From DATKUA01 sp965602675 (lineage in GTDB: Bacteria; Acidobacteriota; DATKUA01), in NCBI GenBank assembly GCA_965602675.1, contig CBFCZO010000020.1, positions 1-41,885 of the forward strand: a stretch of 41,885 nucleotides of DNA, read 5' to 3'. The position numbers and the translations under genes are program-made. Below, piece by piece: positions 16,549 through 24,629 of the stretch. Each line of letters starts with the position of its first letter. Positions within the stretch are counted from its first letter, which is position 1. The notes under the pieces were generated by a model. The model was not told the origin of the DNA, did not search any database, and saw only the letters and a program-made list of their open reading frames with translations.

Positions 16549-16670
16549 AGGAGTAATTAATAATGACAAATATGGAGAAGCCGGTCTTACCCTCGAAGGC
16601 GGAACCCTTGCCGACCAATCCCAATCACGAGCAAATCTTTTTATTTATTGGAGTTATGCGAATGTTCAAG

Positions 16671-16699
16671 TTGCATTTTTTCCCTTAATATGGTATATA
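16671..16699 (+). promoter_or_regulatory. Candidate promoter of the exopolysaccharide operon
   Basis: TTGCAT (16671-16676) and TATATA (16694-16699) are 17 bp apart in an AT-rich patch that stands out from the GC-rich surroundings, about 90 nt before the first gene. A GGGGCG/CGCCCC stem (16723-16728, 16747-16752) lies in the predicted leader. Confidence 0.4.
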
Positions 16700-16788
16700 T
16701 ACGCATATTAACTACCACTCATGGGGCGGAGTACGATGGCCCTTGACGCCCCGGTCGTGGTCGGTGCTGCAGCAGAGAGGAAGGGCGC

Positions 16789-17865
16789 ATGCATCAGAAA
16801 AGTCAGACAAGTATATACCTGCCTTTTTTTCATCTGAAGAAACCCCCGTTCGCCATGACTCCCGATCCGAGATTCTTCGTCCAGAGTAAAACGCATCTCG
16901 ATGCCCTGGCAGCGCTGGTTTACGGGATCAAGGAGCGAAAGGGCTTCATCCTGCTCTCAGGCAACGTCGGCACCGGCAAAACCACCGTGCTGCGCACTCT
17001 GCTGGAGAACATCAGTCCCAACGTCGTCTTCTCGCACATCTTCAACACCGACGTCACCTACGTCGAGCTGCTGCAGATGATTTGCAGCGATTTCGGCTTG
17101 CCGATCACCGGCCGCAGCAAAGTTGAGCTGACGGAGGATCTCTTCTCGTTTCTGGTTGAAACGCGCCTGGAGGGCAAGACTGCGCTGGTGGTTATCGACG
17201 AGGCGCAGAACCTCGCTCCGGAAGTGATGGAATCGATGCGCATGCTCTCCAACCTCGAGACCCCGCGCGACAAGCTGCTTCAGATCCTGCTTTGCGGCCA
17301 GCCGGAACTGCAGAAAAAGCTGAAATGCGAGGAACTACGCCAGCTCGCTCAGAGGGTGGTGGTTACCTGTGAACTCGCTCCCCTGACACACAGGGAAATC
17401 GAGCGTTATATTTATCAGAGACTGCAGATAAGCGGAGTTAAGGGCGACGAGATTTTCCCCGAAGCGATCGTCGGGCGCATCGCTCGCTTGTCGGGAGGTA
17501 TCCCACGGCTGGTCAACATCATCTGCGACGCCTGCCTCCTGCTCGCCTACGCCGAAGGTAAAAGAGAGGTCAGCGAGCAGGTTTTGGACGCGGCAGCAGA
17601 ACAATGCATCAGTCTCCCTCCCAAAGAAGGCGGGGAGAAGAAAGAGGAATCTGAGAGCCGCGCGAACGGAAAGAAAAAGGCTTCGTTCTTTCGCCGCTTC
17701 GTTCCCCAGTTCGGGCGGGTTGCGATGCTGCTGGCATGTCTCATGATGATCATCGCGATGGGATTTCTCGAACTTCACCGCGGAAAAACTGATTCCTACG
17801 GCATGGGGGACGGCGCGGACAGTCGGCAGCTGACCACGGCGGAGCAATCGAGCACGGGACTGTGA
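16789..17865 (+). CDS. ExeA/GspA-like AAA ATPase with C-terminal membrane anchor
   Basis: The 358-residue protein begins with F-H-L-K-K-P-P-F and T-P-D-P-R-F-F, the standard N-terminus of ExeA/MshM-type ATPases. Walker A is G-N-V-G-T-G-K-T (residues 58-65) and Walker B V-V-I-D-E-A-Q-N; a sensor and lid region follow to about residue 265. A single membrane segment lies near residues 305-325 (V-A-M-L-L-A-C-L-M-M-I-I), after a charged linker. Homologues occur in type II secretion and in exosortase-linked polysaccharide clusters. The following BY-kinase-like and Wza-like genes favour the polysaccharide role. The usual C-terminal peptidoglycan-binding domain is absent. GGAAGG precedes the ATG. Confidence 0.85.
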   Translation: MHQKSQTSIYLPFFHLKKPPFAMTPDPRFFVQSKTHLDALAALVYGIKERKGFILLSGNVGTGKTTVLRTLLENISPNVVFSHIFNTDVTYVELLQMICSDFGLPITGRSKVELTEDLFSFLVETRLEGKTALVVIDEAQNLAPEVMESMRMLSNLETPRDKLLQILLCGQPELQKKLKCEELRQLAQRVVVTCELAPLTHREIERYIYQRLQISGVKGDEIFPEAIVGRIARLSGGIPRLVNIICDACLLLAYAEGKREVSEQVLDAAAEQCISLPPKEGGEKKEESESRANGKKKASFFRRFVPQFGRVAMLLACLMMIIAMGFLELHRGKTDSYGMGDGADSRQLTTAEQSSTGL

Positions 17866-17910
17866 ATCAGTGCGTGGCTTCTTGTCTCGTTTAGAGGGTG
17901 GCGAATAGAC

Positions 17911-18693
17911 ATGGGAAAACTTTGGGACGCGCTCAAGAAGGCTGAGAGGGAAGGGCACAGCGATTATGTGTCGGAGTACGAGCAGACCTTCGAAGCCCCG
18001 CCGGAAGAGTATGCGGGTGATTTTGACCTCAGCCTTACGCCCAACATGACCGAGGAATACCGCAAGCTCTTCCATGTGATCCGCAAGATCGGGGGAGAGC
18101 AGGAAAAGGATCTGAAGCTGGTGCTCGTCACCGCGGCCGGATTCGGGGAGGGAGTTACAACAGTGGCAGCCTCGCTGGCCGCGGGTCTCGCCGGCGATAG
18201 ACGCGACAACAAAGTCCTTTTGATGGACCTGAACCTTCGCGCGCCGGGTGTGCATAAGCTCTTCGATTTCTTACCGGCTCCGGGTATCGTCGATGCGGTT
18301 CTCGATTTCGAAAAGAGGATGGAGTATTTCCGCGCAAGCCCGTTACGGCTCGTGCCGAACCTGCACGTGATGACCGCCGGTAATATCGATCTCATCGAAA
18401 CCAACTCGTCGGAAATTCTCGAGCACGAAAATCTGGGTAAATTCCTCAGAGAACTGAAGGGATTTTATAACACCGTGATTATCGACTGCGCGCCCACCAT
18501 CCCCTTCAGCGATGCCGTAAGCCTCGCTCCGGTCATCGACGGCACGATTCTGGTGGTCGATGCCCAGACAACCCGTTGGGAGGTGGCTGCGAAGGCGCGC
18601 GACCATCTGATGTTTGCCGACGCGAACGTGCTCGGGGTGGTCCTGAACAAGCGTAAGCTTGTGATACCGAAAGCCATTTACAGGCGGTTGTGA
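17911..18693 (+). CDS. BY-kinase/ParA-like ATPase with altered Walker A (Lys to Val)
   Basis: The 260-residue protein resembles the cytoplasmic CpsD/CapB-type tyrosine kinases of polysaccharide operons. It has an M-G-K-L-W-D-A-L-K-K-A-E start, a P-loop at 77-84, a Walker A'-like L-L-M-D-L-N-L-R-A-P (Asp106) and Walker B I-I-D-C-A-P (Asp192). The P-loop reads G-F-G-E-G-V-T-T, so valine replaces the lysine that contacts nucleotide phosphates (P-G-E-G-K-S/T in active enzymes). There is no C-terminal tyrosine cluster, only Tyr257. It may be a regulatory pseudokinase for the Wzz-like protein encoded two genes downstream. It lies 45 bp after the ATPase gene, in the same operon. Confidence 0.8.
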   Translation: MGKLWDALKKAEREGHSDYVSEYEQTFEAPPEEYAGDFDLSLTPNMTEEYRKLFHVIRKIGGEQEKDLKLVLVTAAGFGEGVTTVAASLAAGLAGDRRDNKVLLMDLNLRAPGVHKLFDFLPAPGIVDAVLDFEKRMEYFRASPLRLVPNLHVMTAGNIDLIETNSSEILEHENLGKFLRELKGFYNTVIIDCAPTIPFSDAVSLAPVIDGTILVVDAQTTRWEVAAKARDHLMFADANVLGVVLNKRKLVIPKAIYRRL

Positions 18694-18708
18694 AGCTCGC
18701 CGCCGGGG

Positions 18709-19746
18709 GTGAAGCCGTTGGAGTGCAAAGTGAAATCGGGTGAATCGCTGAAAGCGGTTTGGTTGTTGCTCGCCGTCGCCGCGCTGCTGCTGGTGTGCGG
18801 CTGTTCAACGGGCAGAAAACCGCCGGAGGTTGAGAGCACAACGGAAGCCGCAGGCGATTTCGATCCCTTCATCGCGAGCCCGGCTGAAGATGACTATCTG
18901 GTGAGGCCCGGCGACGCGGTCAGAGTGCACTTCCTCTACAATCCCGAGCTGGACCTGGTTGCCACCACTGTCCGCTCCGACGGCAAGATCAGCCTGCCGA
19001 TCATCGGGGACATGCTGGTCGCCGGCAAAACCGCCTCGGAGCTCTGCGTTGAAGTCCGGGAAACATACCTGAATTACATAGAGCAGAGCGGACACGGCAG
19101 AGTCCTGCGGGCTGGCGACGAGATGCAGCTTCGCTTTACTTACAACCCCCAGCTCAATCAACGCGCCTTTGTCAGGCCCGACGGCTTGGTCTCTCTCCTG
19201 CTCCTGGGCGAGCTCGTGGCCGACGGAGTGGAGTTCAGAGAGTTCGAAGAGGCTGTAAAAACCAGCTATGCGGATTTCATCAAAGAACCGGAGCTCTCGA
19301 TCTATCTGCTCTCGACCGCAACCAAAAAAATCTACACCGGCGAGGGCGATATAACCGTGATGGTGGCCAGCAGCAGGCCGAAGCAGGTCTACGTCGGCGG
19401 CGAGGTCATGGAGCCGACTCTAATCGAGTTCCGCGACAGGCTGACTCCGCTGCAGGCCGTGATGCGGACCAAGGGTGTGAAAGAGACAGGCGACCTGGGG
19501 AGCGTGATTCTGGTAACCCGCGGCGAAGGGGGGGGAGCGGTCGCTTCCAAGATAAACCTTGCAGCTTACATGAAGGGCGGCAGGGAGTTGGTGAATGTCT
19601 ACCTGCGCGATGGGGACGTGGTGATCGTGCCACGCAGCGGCATTGCGAAGCTCAACCTGATCGTCAAGCAGTACATCCGCGACGCTTTGCCGGTGCAGAC
19701 CGGCTTCAATTTCAGTTACCTGGTCAACGGCGACTGGCGGTGGTGA
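18709..19746 (+). CDS. Wza-type polysaccharide export lipoprotein with duplicated export domain
   Basis: The 345-residue protein has a signal segment ending V-C-G-C (Cys32 likely lipidated). Next come two successive Poly_export-like units, about 62-122 and 133-200, both built on G-D then Y-N-P-x-L, R-x-D/P-D-G and a G-rich end. An SLBB-like domain (Q-V-Y-V-G-G-E-V) follows at about 225-275. Wza-type proteins form the outer-membrane export channel for capsule or exopolysaccharide; a single N-terminal export domain is usual. Start codon choice is uncertain: GTG 18709 gives the full signal peptide, while TTG 18718 and GTG 18730 have comparable ribosome sites. Its stop overlaps the next start (TGATG). 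Confidence 0.85.
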   Translation: MKPLECKVKSGESLKAVWLLLAVAALLLVCGCSTGRKPPEVESTTEAAGDFDPFIASPAEDDYLVRPGDAVRVHFLYNPELDLVATTVRSDGKISLPIIGDMLVAGKTASELCVEVRETYLNYIEQSGHGRVLRAGDEMQLRFTYNPQLNQRAFVRPDGLVSLLLLGELVADGVEFREFEEAVKTSYADFIKEPELSIYLLSTATKKIYTGEGDITVMVASSRPKQVYVGGEVMEPTLIEFRDRLTPLQAVMRTKGVKETGDLGSVILVTRGEGGGAVASKINLAAYMKGGRELVNVYLRDGDVVIVPRSGIAKLNLIVKQYIRDALPVQTGFNFSYLVNGDWRW

Positions 19747-20354
19747 TGACTAAAACTGCCATAGGCTCGATCTTGATCCTGCTCTTTATTGTTGGCGCGG
19801 CAGCCCAGGAAACCGACAGGGCATGGCGGCCGCAACCGGGAGTGCGCAACATCTCCCGGCCGGATTTCGGGTTGGCGATGAACGGCGCTTCAGTGGTTGA
19901 TCTGGGTCTCGTGAGCGACGAGAGGATAGGGCTCGAGCTGGAGGACGATTCGTTCGGGAGAGGGCCGAAAACACTGTTGTTCCACACACCGCGTCCCCTT
20001 TCAATCCGCGCGGACCAGAGAGTCAGATTCAGGGTGCTCACCGGGGAAGTCGATTCGGTGAGCATCTCACCGGAGTCGTATCCCGGCAAGGTTAAGTGGT
20101 CTTTCAAGATTTCTGAGGTTCTCGGTGGCGGAGGAAGACGAGTGCTCTACAGCAATGAGATTCCCGTCGGAGGATCGAAGCACTTGTTCCTGGGTTGGTA
20201 CTCGGAGCTGGAGATCGAGGTCGGTCTCCTCGGTCGAGATGTGCGGGCGGCACGGCCGCTGTGGGTCACGGTGGCGCCGGCGGGAGTTTTCGAGAGTGGC
20301 ACCGACCGGCCCTTCGACGGGCGCGAGAGCGGGCGGGAGCCCGGCGAGCGTTAA
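19746..20354 (+). CDS. Unknown secreted protein of the exopolysaccharide operon
   Basis: From the ATG at 19746, which overlaps the preceding stop by one base, the product is 202 residues. It starts with a clean signal peptide (M-T-K-T-A-I-G-S-I-L-I-L-L-F-I-V-G-A-A-A, then Q-E), so it is exported. The mature part is beta-strand-like with aromatic and charged alternation, and ends in a very polar tail of R, E, G and D. I do not recognise a family. Its position between the Wza-like and Wzz-like genes, with tight coupling to the former, suggests a periplasmic accessory role in polysaccharide export. Confidence 0.75.
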   Translation: MTKTAIGSILILLFIVGAAAQETDRAWRPQPGVRNISRPDFGLAMNGASVVDLGLVSDERIGLELEDDSFGRGPKTLLFHTPRPLSIRADQRVRFRVLTGEVDSVSISPESYPGKVKWSFKISEVLGGGGRRVLYSNEIPVGGSKHLFLGWYSELEIEVGLLGRDVRAARPLWVTVAPAGVFESGTDRPFDGRESGREPGER

Positions 20355-20380
20355 GGGATCAATAAAGCAGGACTGGTGAT

Positions 20381-21820
20381 ATGGCGAACACGATTAACGG
20401 CAGGCTCAACGGGGGGCGGAACGGATATACCGCCAGGGATTTCTTCCACTCCATTTTCAAACGTCTTTACATTTTCATCGGTGTGCCGGTCATCATAATA
20501 GTGCTGATAGTTGTCCTTTCTCTCGTCATTCCCCCTGTCTACGAAGCCGAGACCGACCTGAAGATCGACGATACCAACTACATAAACATCGGGCTCAGCG
20601 AAATGCCCTACCGAAGCACCGACAACATCCTGATCCGTAAGGAACAGCAGATTAACTCCGAGGTGGAAATCGCGCGCAGCCACGAGGTGCTGGAGAAGGT
20701 GGTCGATGAGCTCGAATTGTGGAGGAGGTGGTGTTCGGCGGACCTGCTCGAAGAAGAGAGGCGCGCGGAGGCCACTTCGATCCTGAGCGACAACCTTCAG
20801 GTGGAGCCCTCGCGTGATTCGTGGGTGATTACGATCAGTTTTCGCGGTGGCGAACCGGCTCTTGTGGCCGATGTTACCAATAAAGTGGCCGAGAAATACA
20901 TGGAGCACAACATCCTGGTCAACACGCTGCCCGAGGCAGGGGAGTTCTACAAGGAAAGGATTGAGATCGAGAGATCCGACATGGCCGTGCTGCAGGCCGA
21001 TTTCCGCGAACTGAAGAAGGACGAGAAGGTAGTTGCCTACCAGGAGCAGGTGGATCAGAAGGTCAAGAGTCTTGCCGAATGGGAGTCGAAGCTTACCGAG
21101 GTTACTAAGGAAATCCTCAGCAAACAGGCCAAGATAAACAAAATCAACGATTTCCTGCGCGATAATCCCGACGTCCTCGTCCCGATTCCTGAAATCGCCT
21201 CCATGCGGATCATCGAGGACCTCAATTACAGGCTGGTAAATCAGCGCCTCGAACTGGCCGCTCTGCAGGAAAAGTACACCGACAAGCATCGCGACGTGAT
21301 CAATCTCAAACTGCAGATCGTAGAGACGCAGAAAGAGCTGCGCGGCGAGGTCCGCAACATCATTCAGCGCGAGCATACCGAACTGAGAAAGCTCGAAGCT
21401 GAGCGCGACGCCTTTTACAGCTCGATCGACAAGATCAAGCTTGAGTTGATCGATCTCCAGGAGGTCGAAGCGCCATATAAAAACCTCGAGGAGCAGATTG
21501 ACTCCAAGCAGCAGCTCATCAGGGATCTCGACCGCAAGTACAAAGACAGCCTCTACGCGGGTCAGACCGACATGAGACTGGGCAGAGTGAAACAGATCAG
21601 TAAAGCGGGAGTGCCTACGACACCCGTCTTTCCGAACCTCAGATTCAACCTGCTCATCGGCGTTCCGATAGCTCTGCTCTTCGGCCTGGCGTTGGTCATC
21701 TTCCTCGACGCTGTCGACCGCACATTCCAGAATCCGGAGCGCGTTGAGAAGGTCCTGGGCCTTCCAGTGCTCGCCTCAATCAATAAATTTGATACCAAGA
21801 AGCAGCGACTGTTCCGTTAG
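20381..21820 (+). CDS. Wzz/GumC-type chain-length determinant (polysaccharide co-polymerase)
   Basis: The 479-residue protein has an N-terminal membrane segment at about 30-50 (I-F-I-G-V-P-V-I-I-I-V-L-I-V-V-L), followed directly by the Wzz-type P-P-V-Y-E-A-E motif. A long charged coiled-coil-rich periplasmic region spans about 180-390, and a second membrane segment lies near 420-442. The short cytoplasmic end carries no kinase domain. Such proteins set polysaccharide length and bridge the inner-membrane assembly machine to the Wza channel. The separate BY-kinase-like gene in the operon is its expected partner, as in split Wzc systems. Confidence 0.9.
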   Translation: MANTINGRLNGGRNGYTARDFFHSIFKRLYIFIGVPVIIIVLIVVLSLVIPPVYEAETDLKIDDTNYINIGLSEMPYRSTDNILIRKEQQINSEVEIARSHEVLEKVVDELELWRRWCSADLLEEERRAEATSILSDNLQVEPSRDSWVITISFRGGEPALVADVTNKVAEKYMEHNILVNTLPEAGEFYKERIEIERSDMAVLQADFRELKKDEKVVAYQEQVDQKVKSLAEWESKLTEVTKEILSKQAKINKINDFLRDNPDVLVPIPEIASMRIIEDLNYRLVNQRLELAALQEKYTDKHRDVINLKLQIVETQKELRGEVRNIIQREHTELRKLEAERDAFYSSIDKIKLELIDLQEVEAPYKNLEEQIDSKQQLIRDLDRKYKDSLYAGQTDMRLGRVKQISKAGVPTTPVFPNLRFNLLIGVPIALLFGLALVIFLDAVDRTFQNPERVEKVLGLPVLASINKFDTKKQRLFR

Positions 21821-21853
21821 CGCCTTCGCGGTGCGGAAGAGAGCAAGCCGGTA

Positions 21854-23386
21854 ATGACAGACAAAGGCAGCGCACTGATAAGCGGCTTTGCTCACGGTTC
21901 CGATATTCGCGCTCAGAAGCCCGGCCCGCTGCTAGTCCTGCTGATTTTCCTCCCCTTCATCGCCCTGCCGGTCGCCTGGGTGGTCCTGGCCCGGGCCATG
22001 CCGCTGAAATGGTACGCTTTCGGGATTCTGGCGTTGATCATGGCCGCGCTGGTTGTGATCTTTCGCAACGACCACCGGTTTCAACTTGTCCTGCTGGCTT
22101 TCACTATCGGCCTGCAGATAGATATCAACATCTCCACATTGTATTCCGAGCGCTATATATCAAGCACCGGCTACTACATCAGCCTGGCCCTGATCCCTCT
22201 GCTGGCCCTCTACGGGCGGTGGATATGGCGGACGATGATGGGGAAGGCGAAATTCAGGTTCTCGCGCAGTCTGCTCCTTCCCCTGGCTTTCTTTGCGTTC
22301 TTCTGCGTCCTGAGCATCTTCCGCGCGGACTATCCGATACTCACTCACTGGGAGCTGGCCTCGCTTGCCTATTGCCTCCTGTTTTTCTTTTTCATGGTCG
22401 GCAATATTCACGACCGCGACGACATCAGGCTTATCGTGTTGGGTCTGGTGTTGAGCGTTGCAGTCCAGGCGATTCTGGCGCTCACGCAATTTATCACCGG
22501 CACGAGCCTCGGACTCGGCATTTTCGGAGAGGCTCAGCAGTTGATGTCCGATATCGCCGGCACGTCAGTGATCAGCAGAGCTTCGGGGACTTTAGGCCAT
22601 CCCAACAGCCTCGCGATGTACCTGGAGGTCATGTTGCCGATAGTCCTGGCAGCGGCACTGGTCGCATCCTCATGGTTGAGACGCATGATCCTGACGGGAG
22701 TTTTTCTTCTCGGGTCAGCGGCGCTGATTGCCACGCTCTCGCGGGGGGGTATTATCGTCAGCGTGCCGGTACTGTTGCTCATGATCCTCATCTGGGGCAA
22801 GCGTTCCGGCAGGCTGGGAATGGTCGGCAGTGTCGTGCTGGCCGGTGTGGCCGTGGCGGCTTTGCTGCTTGTCTTAATGGAGAACCCGATCAAGTCGCGC
22901 TTTTTCGAGGATCGCTACGAGACCGCCCACATCCGCTTGCCCCTGATGCATGTGGCGTTCAATATGATCGAGCACAACCTCTGGCAGGGCGTAGGTTTGA
23001 ATAATTACTCGCAAACCGCTCATAAATACGACTACACCGTTGAACGCGTCACAATCGAATTTACGCACCCGGTGCACAACATGTTTCTTCTGTTGCTCGC
23101 GGAGATAGGGATATTCGGCTTCCTCGCTTTCCTGGTCTTTCTTTTCGGCACACTGAGGAAAGGCTGGGATGCTTCAAAGATTCGAGACCGTGAGATGTCC
23201 ATCTATGCCCTGGGGCTGACTCTGGGCCTCCTCGCCATGCTGTTGCACGCGTTCGTCGATTATTTCTATCTCTCGTCGAATTTTACCTTCTGGTTTATCT
23301 CCGGCGCGATTGTCGGACTCTGGCACCTGAAGAACGAATTGCTGAAGGGAAAAGTGCTCAGTCGAACCGGTGCCCTTTTGGGATGA
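21854..23386 (+). CDS. O-antigen ligase/polymerase-like (Wzy_C) membrane protein
   Basis: This 510-residue protein has about ten to twelve membrane segments and a large periplasmic loop between about 355 and 410. That loop contains the G-x-G-x-N-N-Y (W-Q-G-V-G-L-N-N-Y) and H-P-V-H-N motifs typical of the O-antigen ligase/Wzy_C superfamily. A strand such as G-T-L-G-H-P-N-S-L-A precedes the loop. The family polymerises or ligates polysaccharide repeat units in the inner membrane facing the periplasm. It is the last gene of the rightward operon and its 3' end overlaps the convergent glgC gene by 29 bp. Polymerase versus ligase cannot be told from sequence. Confidence 0.88.
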   Translation: MTDKGSALISGFAHGSDIRAQKPGPLLVLLIFLPFIALPVAWVVLARAMPLKWYAFGILALIMAALVVIFRNDHRFQLVLLAFTIGLQIDINISTLYSERYISSTGYYISLALIPLLALYGRWIWRTMMGKAKFRFSRSLLLPLAFFAFFCVLSIFRADYPILTHWELASLAYCLLFFFFMVGNIHDRDDIRLIVLGLVLSVAVQAILALTQFITGTSLGLGIFGEAQQLMSDIAGTSVISRASGTLGHPNSLAMYLEVMLPIVLAAALVASSWLRRMILTGVFLLGSAALIATLSRGGIIVSVPVLLLMILIWGKRSGRLGMVGSVVLAGVAVAALLLVLMENPIKSRFFEDRYETAHIRLPLMHVAFNMIEHNLWQGVGLNNYSQTAHKYDYTVERVTIEFTHPVHNMFLLLLAEIGIFGFLAFLVFLFGTLRKGWDASKIRDREMSIYALGLTLGLLAMLLHAFVDYFYLSSNFTFWFISGAIVGLWHLKNELLKGKVLSRTGALLG

Positions 23387-24584
23387 CCACAACACCGCCG
23401 CGGCTGACTGTGAATTGTTTCTTGTCTTTCTCCGGATCGTAACCGATTTCCGTCTTCGTAGGCACTTTGACATCCTTGTCGATGATCGCCTTGCGGATGC
23501 GGCAGTGCCGCCCGATGTCCACGCCGTGAAAGAGAATCGAATCCTCGACCTGCGCAAACGAATTGACGCGAACATTGGGGCTCAGAATCGAGTGACGCAC
23601 GGTTCCGCCGCTGATGATGACTCCGGGGCTGACCAGGCTGTCCAGCGCCTGCCCCCTGCGCCCGCCCTTTTTCTTGTCGTCGAAAACGGTCTTGGCCGGC
23701 GGGTGGGGTTCCATGTAAGTGCGCAGCGGCCAGGCTATGTCGTAAAGATTAAAGACCGGGTTGACATCGCAAAGATCCATGTTGGCCTCGTGAAAGCTGT
23801 CGAGGTCGCCGATGTCGCGCCAGTATGCTTCCACTTTCTGCTTTTCATCGAGAAAGCTGTAGGCGTAGACTTGCTTGCCGCTTTTTACCATCGCGGGTAT
23901 GACATTTCTCCCGAAGTCGTGTGCCGTGTCCCGCTTGGCATCAGCCACAACGGCCTTGACCAACTCCTTCGTGGAAAACACATAGATGCCCATGGAAACA
24001 TACGTCTTGTCCTTGTAGCCCGGTGCTAACGGCGGCTCCGACGGCTTCTCGAGAAAATCAGTTATCCGTCCGTCCTTGTCGGCGGCGACCACTCCGTAGT
24101 GTTTCGCCTTCTGCAACGGGGCGCTCACGCAGGCGACCGTCAGATCGGCTCCTTTCTTAATATGGTATCCAAGGAACCGCTCGTAGTTCATCTTGTAGAC
24201 ATGATCGCCGGCCAGGATCAGTACGTAATCCGGTTTGTCGTCGTCCAGCAGAAAAATGTTGTGGAAGATCGCGTCGGCGGTGCCGCGATAGAGCGAATCG
24301 GTCCCGCGCTGTTGCGGCGGGACGATGTCGACGAATTCCCCCGACCTGAAGATGTTCCAGCCGAGTGCCACGTGGCGCTGCAGGGAGTGGCTGCGGTATT
24401 GCGTCAGCAGGTGAATCTTGCGCAGGCCGGCATTGAGGCAGTTGGAAAGCGTGAAATCGATGATGCGGTAGATCCCGCCGAACACGACGGCCGGCTTCGC
24501 GCGATCCTTGGTCAGCGGATATAGCCGCTTGCCCTCGCCCCCGGCAAGAATGAGCGTAAGTGTTCTATTCAGCGCGGTGATCAA
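23358..24584 (-). CDS. glgC: Glucose-1-phosphate adenylyltransferase (ADP-glucose pyrophosphorylase)
   Basis: The 408-residue enzyme makes ADP-glucose and PPi from ATP and glucose 1-phosphate, the committed step of bacterial glycogen synthesis. The N-terminal nucleotide loop L-A-G-G-E-G-K-R-L-Y-P-L-T, the K-P-A-V-V-F-G-G-I-Y-R-I-I-D-F segment, R-G-T-A-D-A-I, G-D-H-V-Y-K-M, S-M-G-I-Y-V-F and Y-W-R-D-I-G are all present. A left-handed beta-helix C-terminus (S-P-G-V-I-I-S-G-G) follows. It starts with TTG at 24584, supported by GGAGG 9 nt upstream. It is the last gene of the leftward glycogen operon, 45 bp after the histidine kinase gene, and its 3' end overlaps the Wzy-like gene. Confidence 0.95.
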   Translation of the reverse strand: MITALNRTLTLILAGGEGKRLYPLTKDRAKPAVVFGGIYRIIDFTLSNCLNAGLRKIHLLTQYRSHSLQRHVALGWNIFRSGEFVDIVPPQQRGTDSLYRGTADAIFHNIFLLDDDKPDYVLILAGDHVYKMNYERFLGYHIKKGADLTVACVSAPLQKAKHYGVVAADKDGRITDFLEKPSEPPLAPGYKDKTYVSMGIYVFSTKELVKAVVADAKRDTAHDFGRNVIPAMVKSGKQVYAYSFLDEKQKVEAYWRDIGDLDSFHEANMDLCDVNPVFNLYDIAWPLRTYMEPHPPAKTVFDDKKKGGRRGQALDSLVSPGVIISGGTVRHSILSPNVRVNSFAQVEDSILFHGVDIGRHCRIRKAIIDKDVKVPTKTEIGYDPEKDKKQFTVSRGGVVVIPKGHRFD

Positions 24585-24629
24585 AACCCTTTACCTCCAG
24601 GAAAATTACCTCGGTTTGTTATCATCGCG

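Noticed and set aside
16598..16611. GG-N10-GC spacing upstream of the polysaccharide operon as a sigma54 promoter
   Set aside because: The -24 element (AGGCGG) fits the consensus poorly and it lies about 165 nt from the first gene; the AT-rich sigma70-like pair at 16671 is better placed.
16723..16752. Stem in the polysaccharide operon leader as a cyclic-di-GMP riboswitch
   Set aside because: Only a GGGGCG/CGCCCC stem is present; none of the conserved GEMM core sequences could be found.
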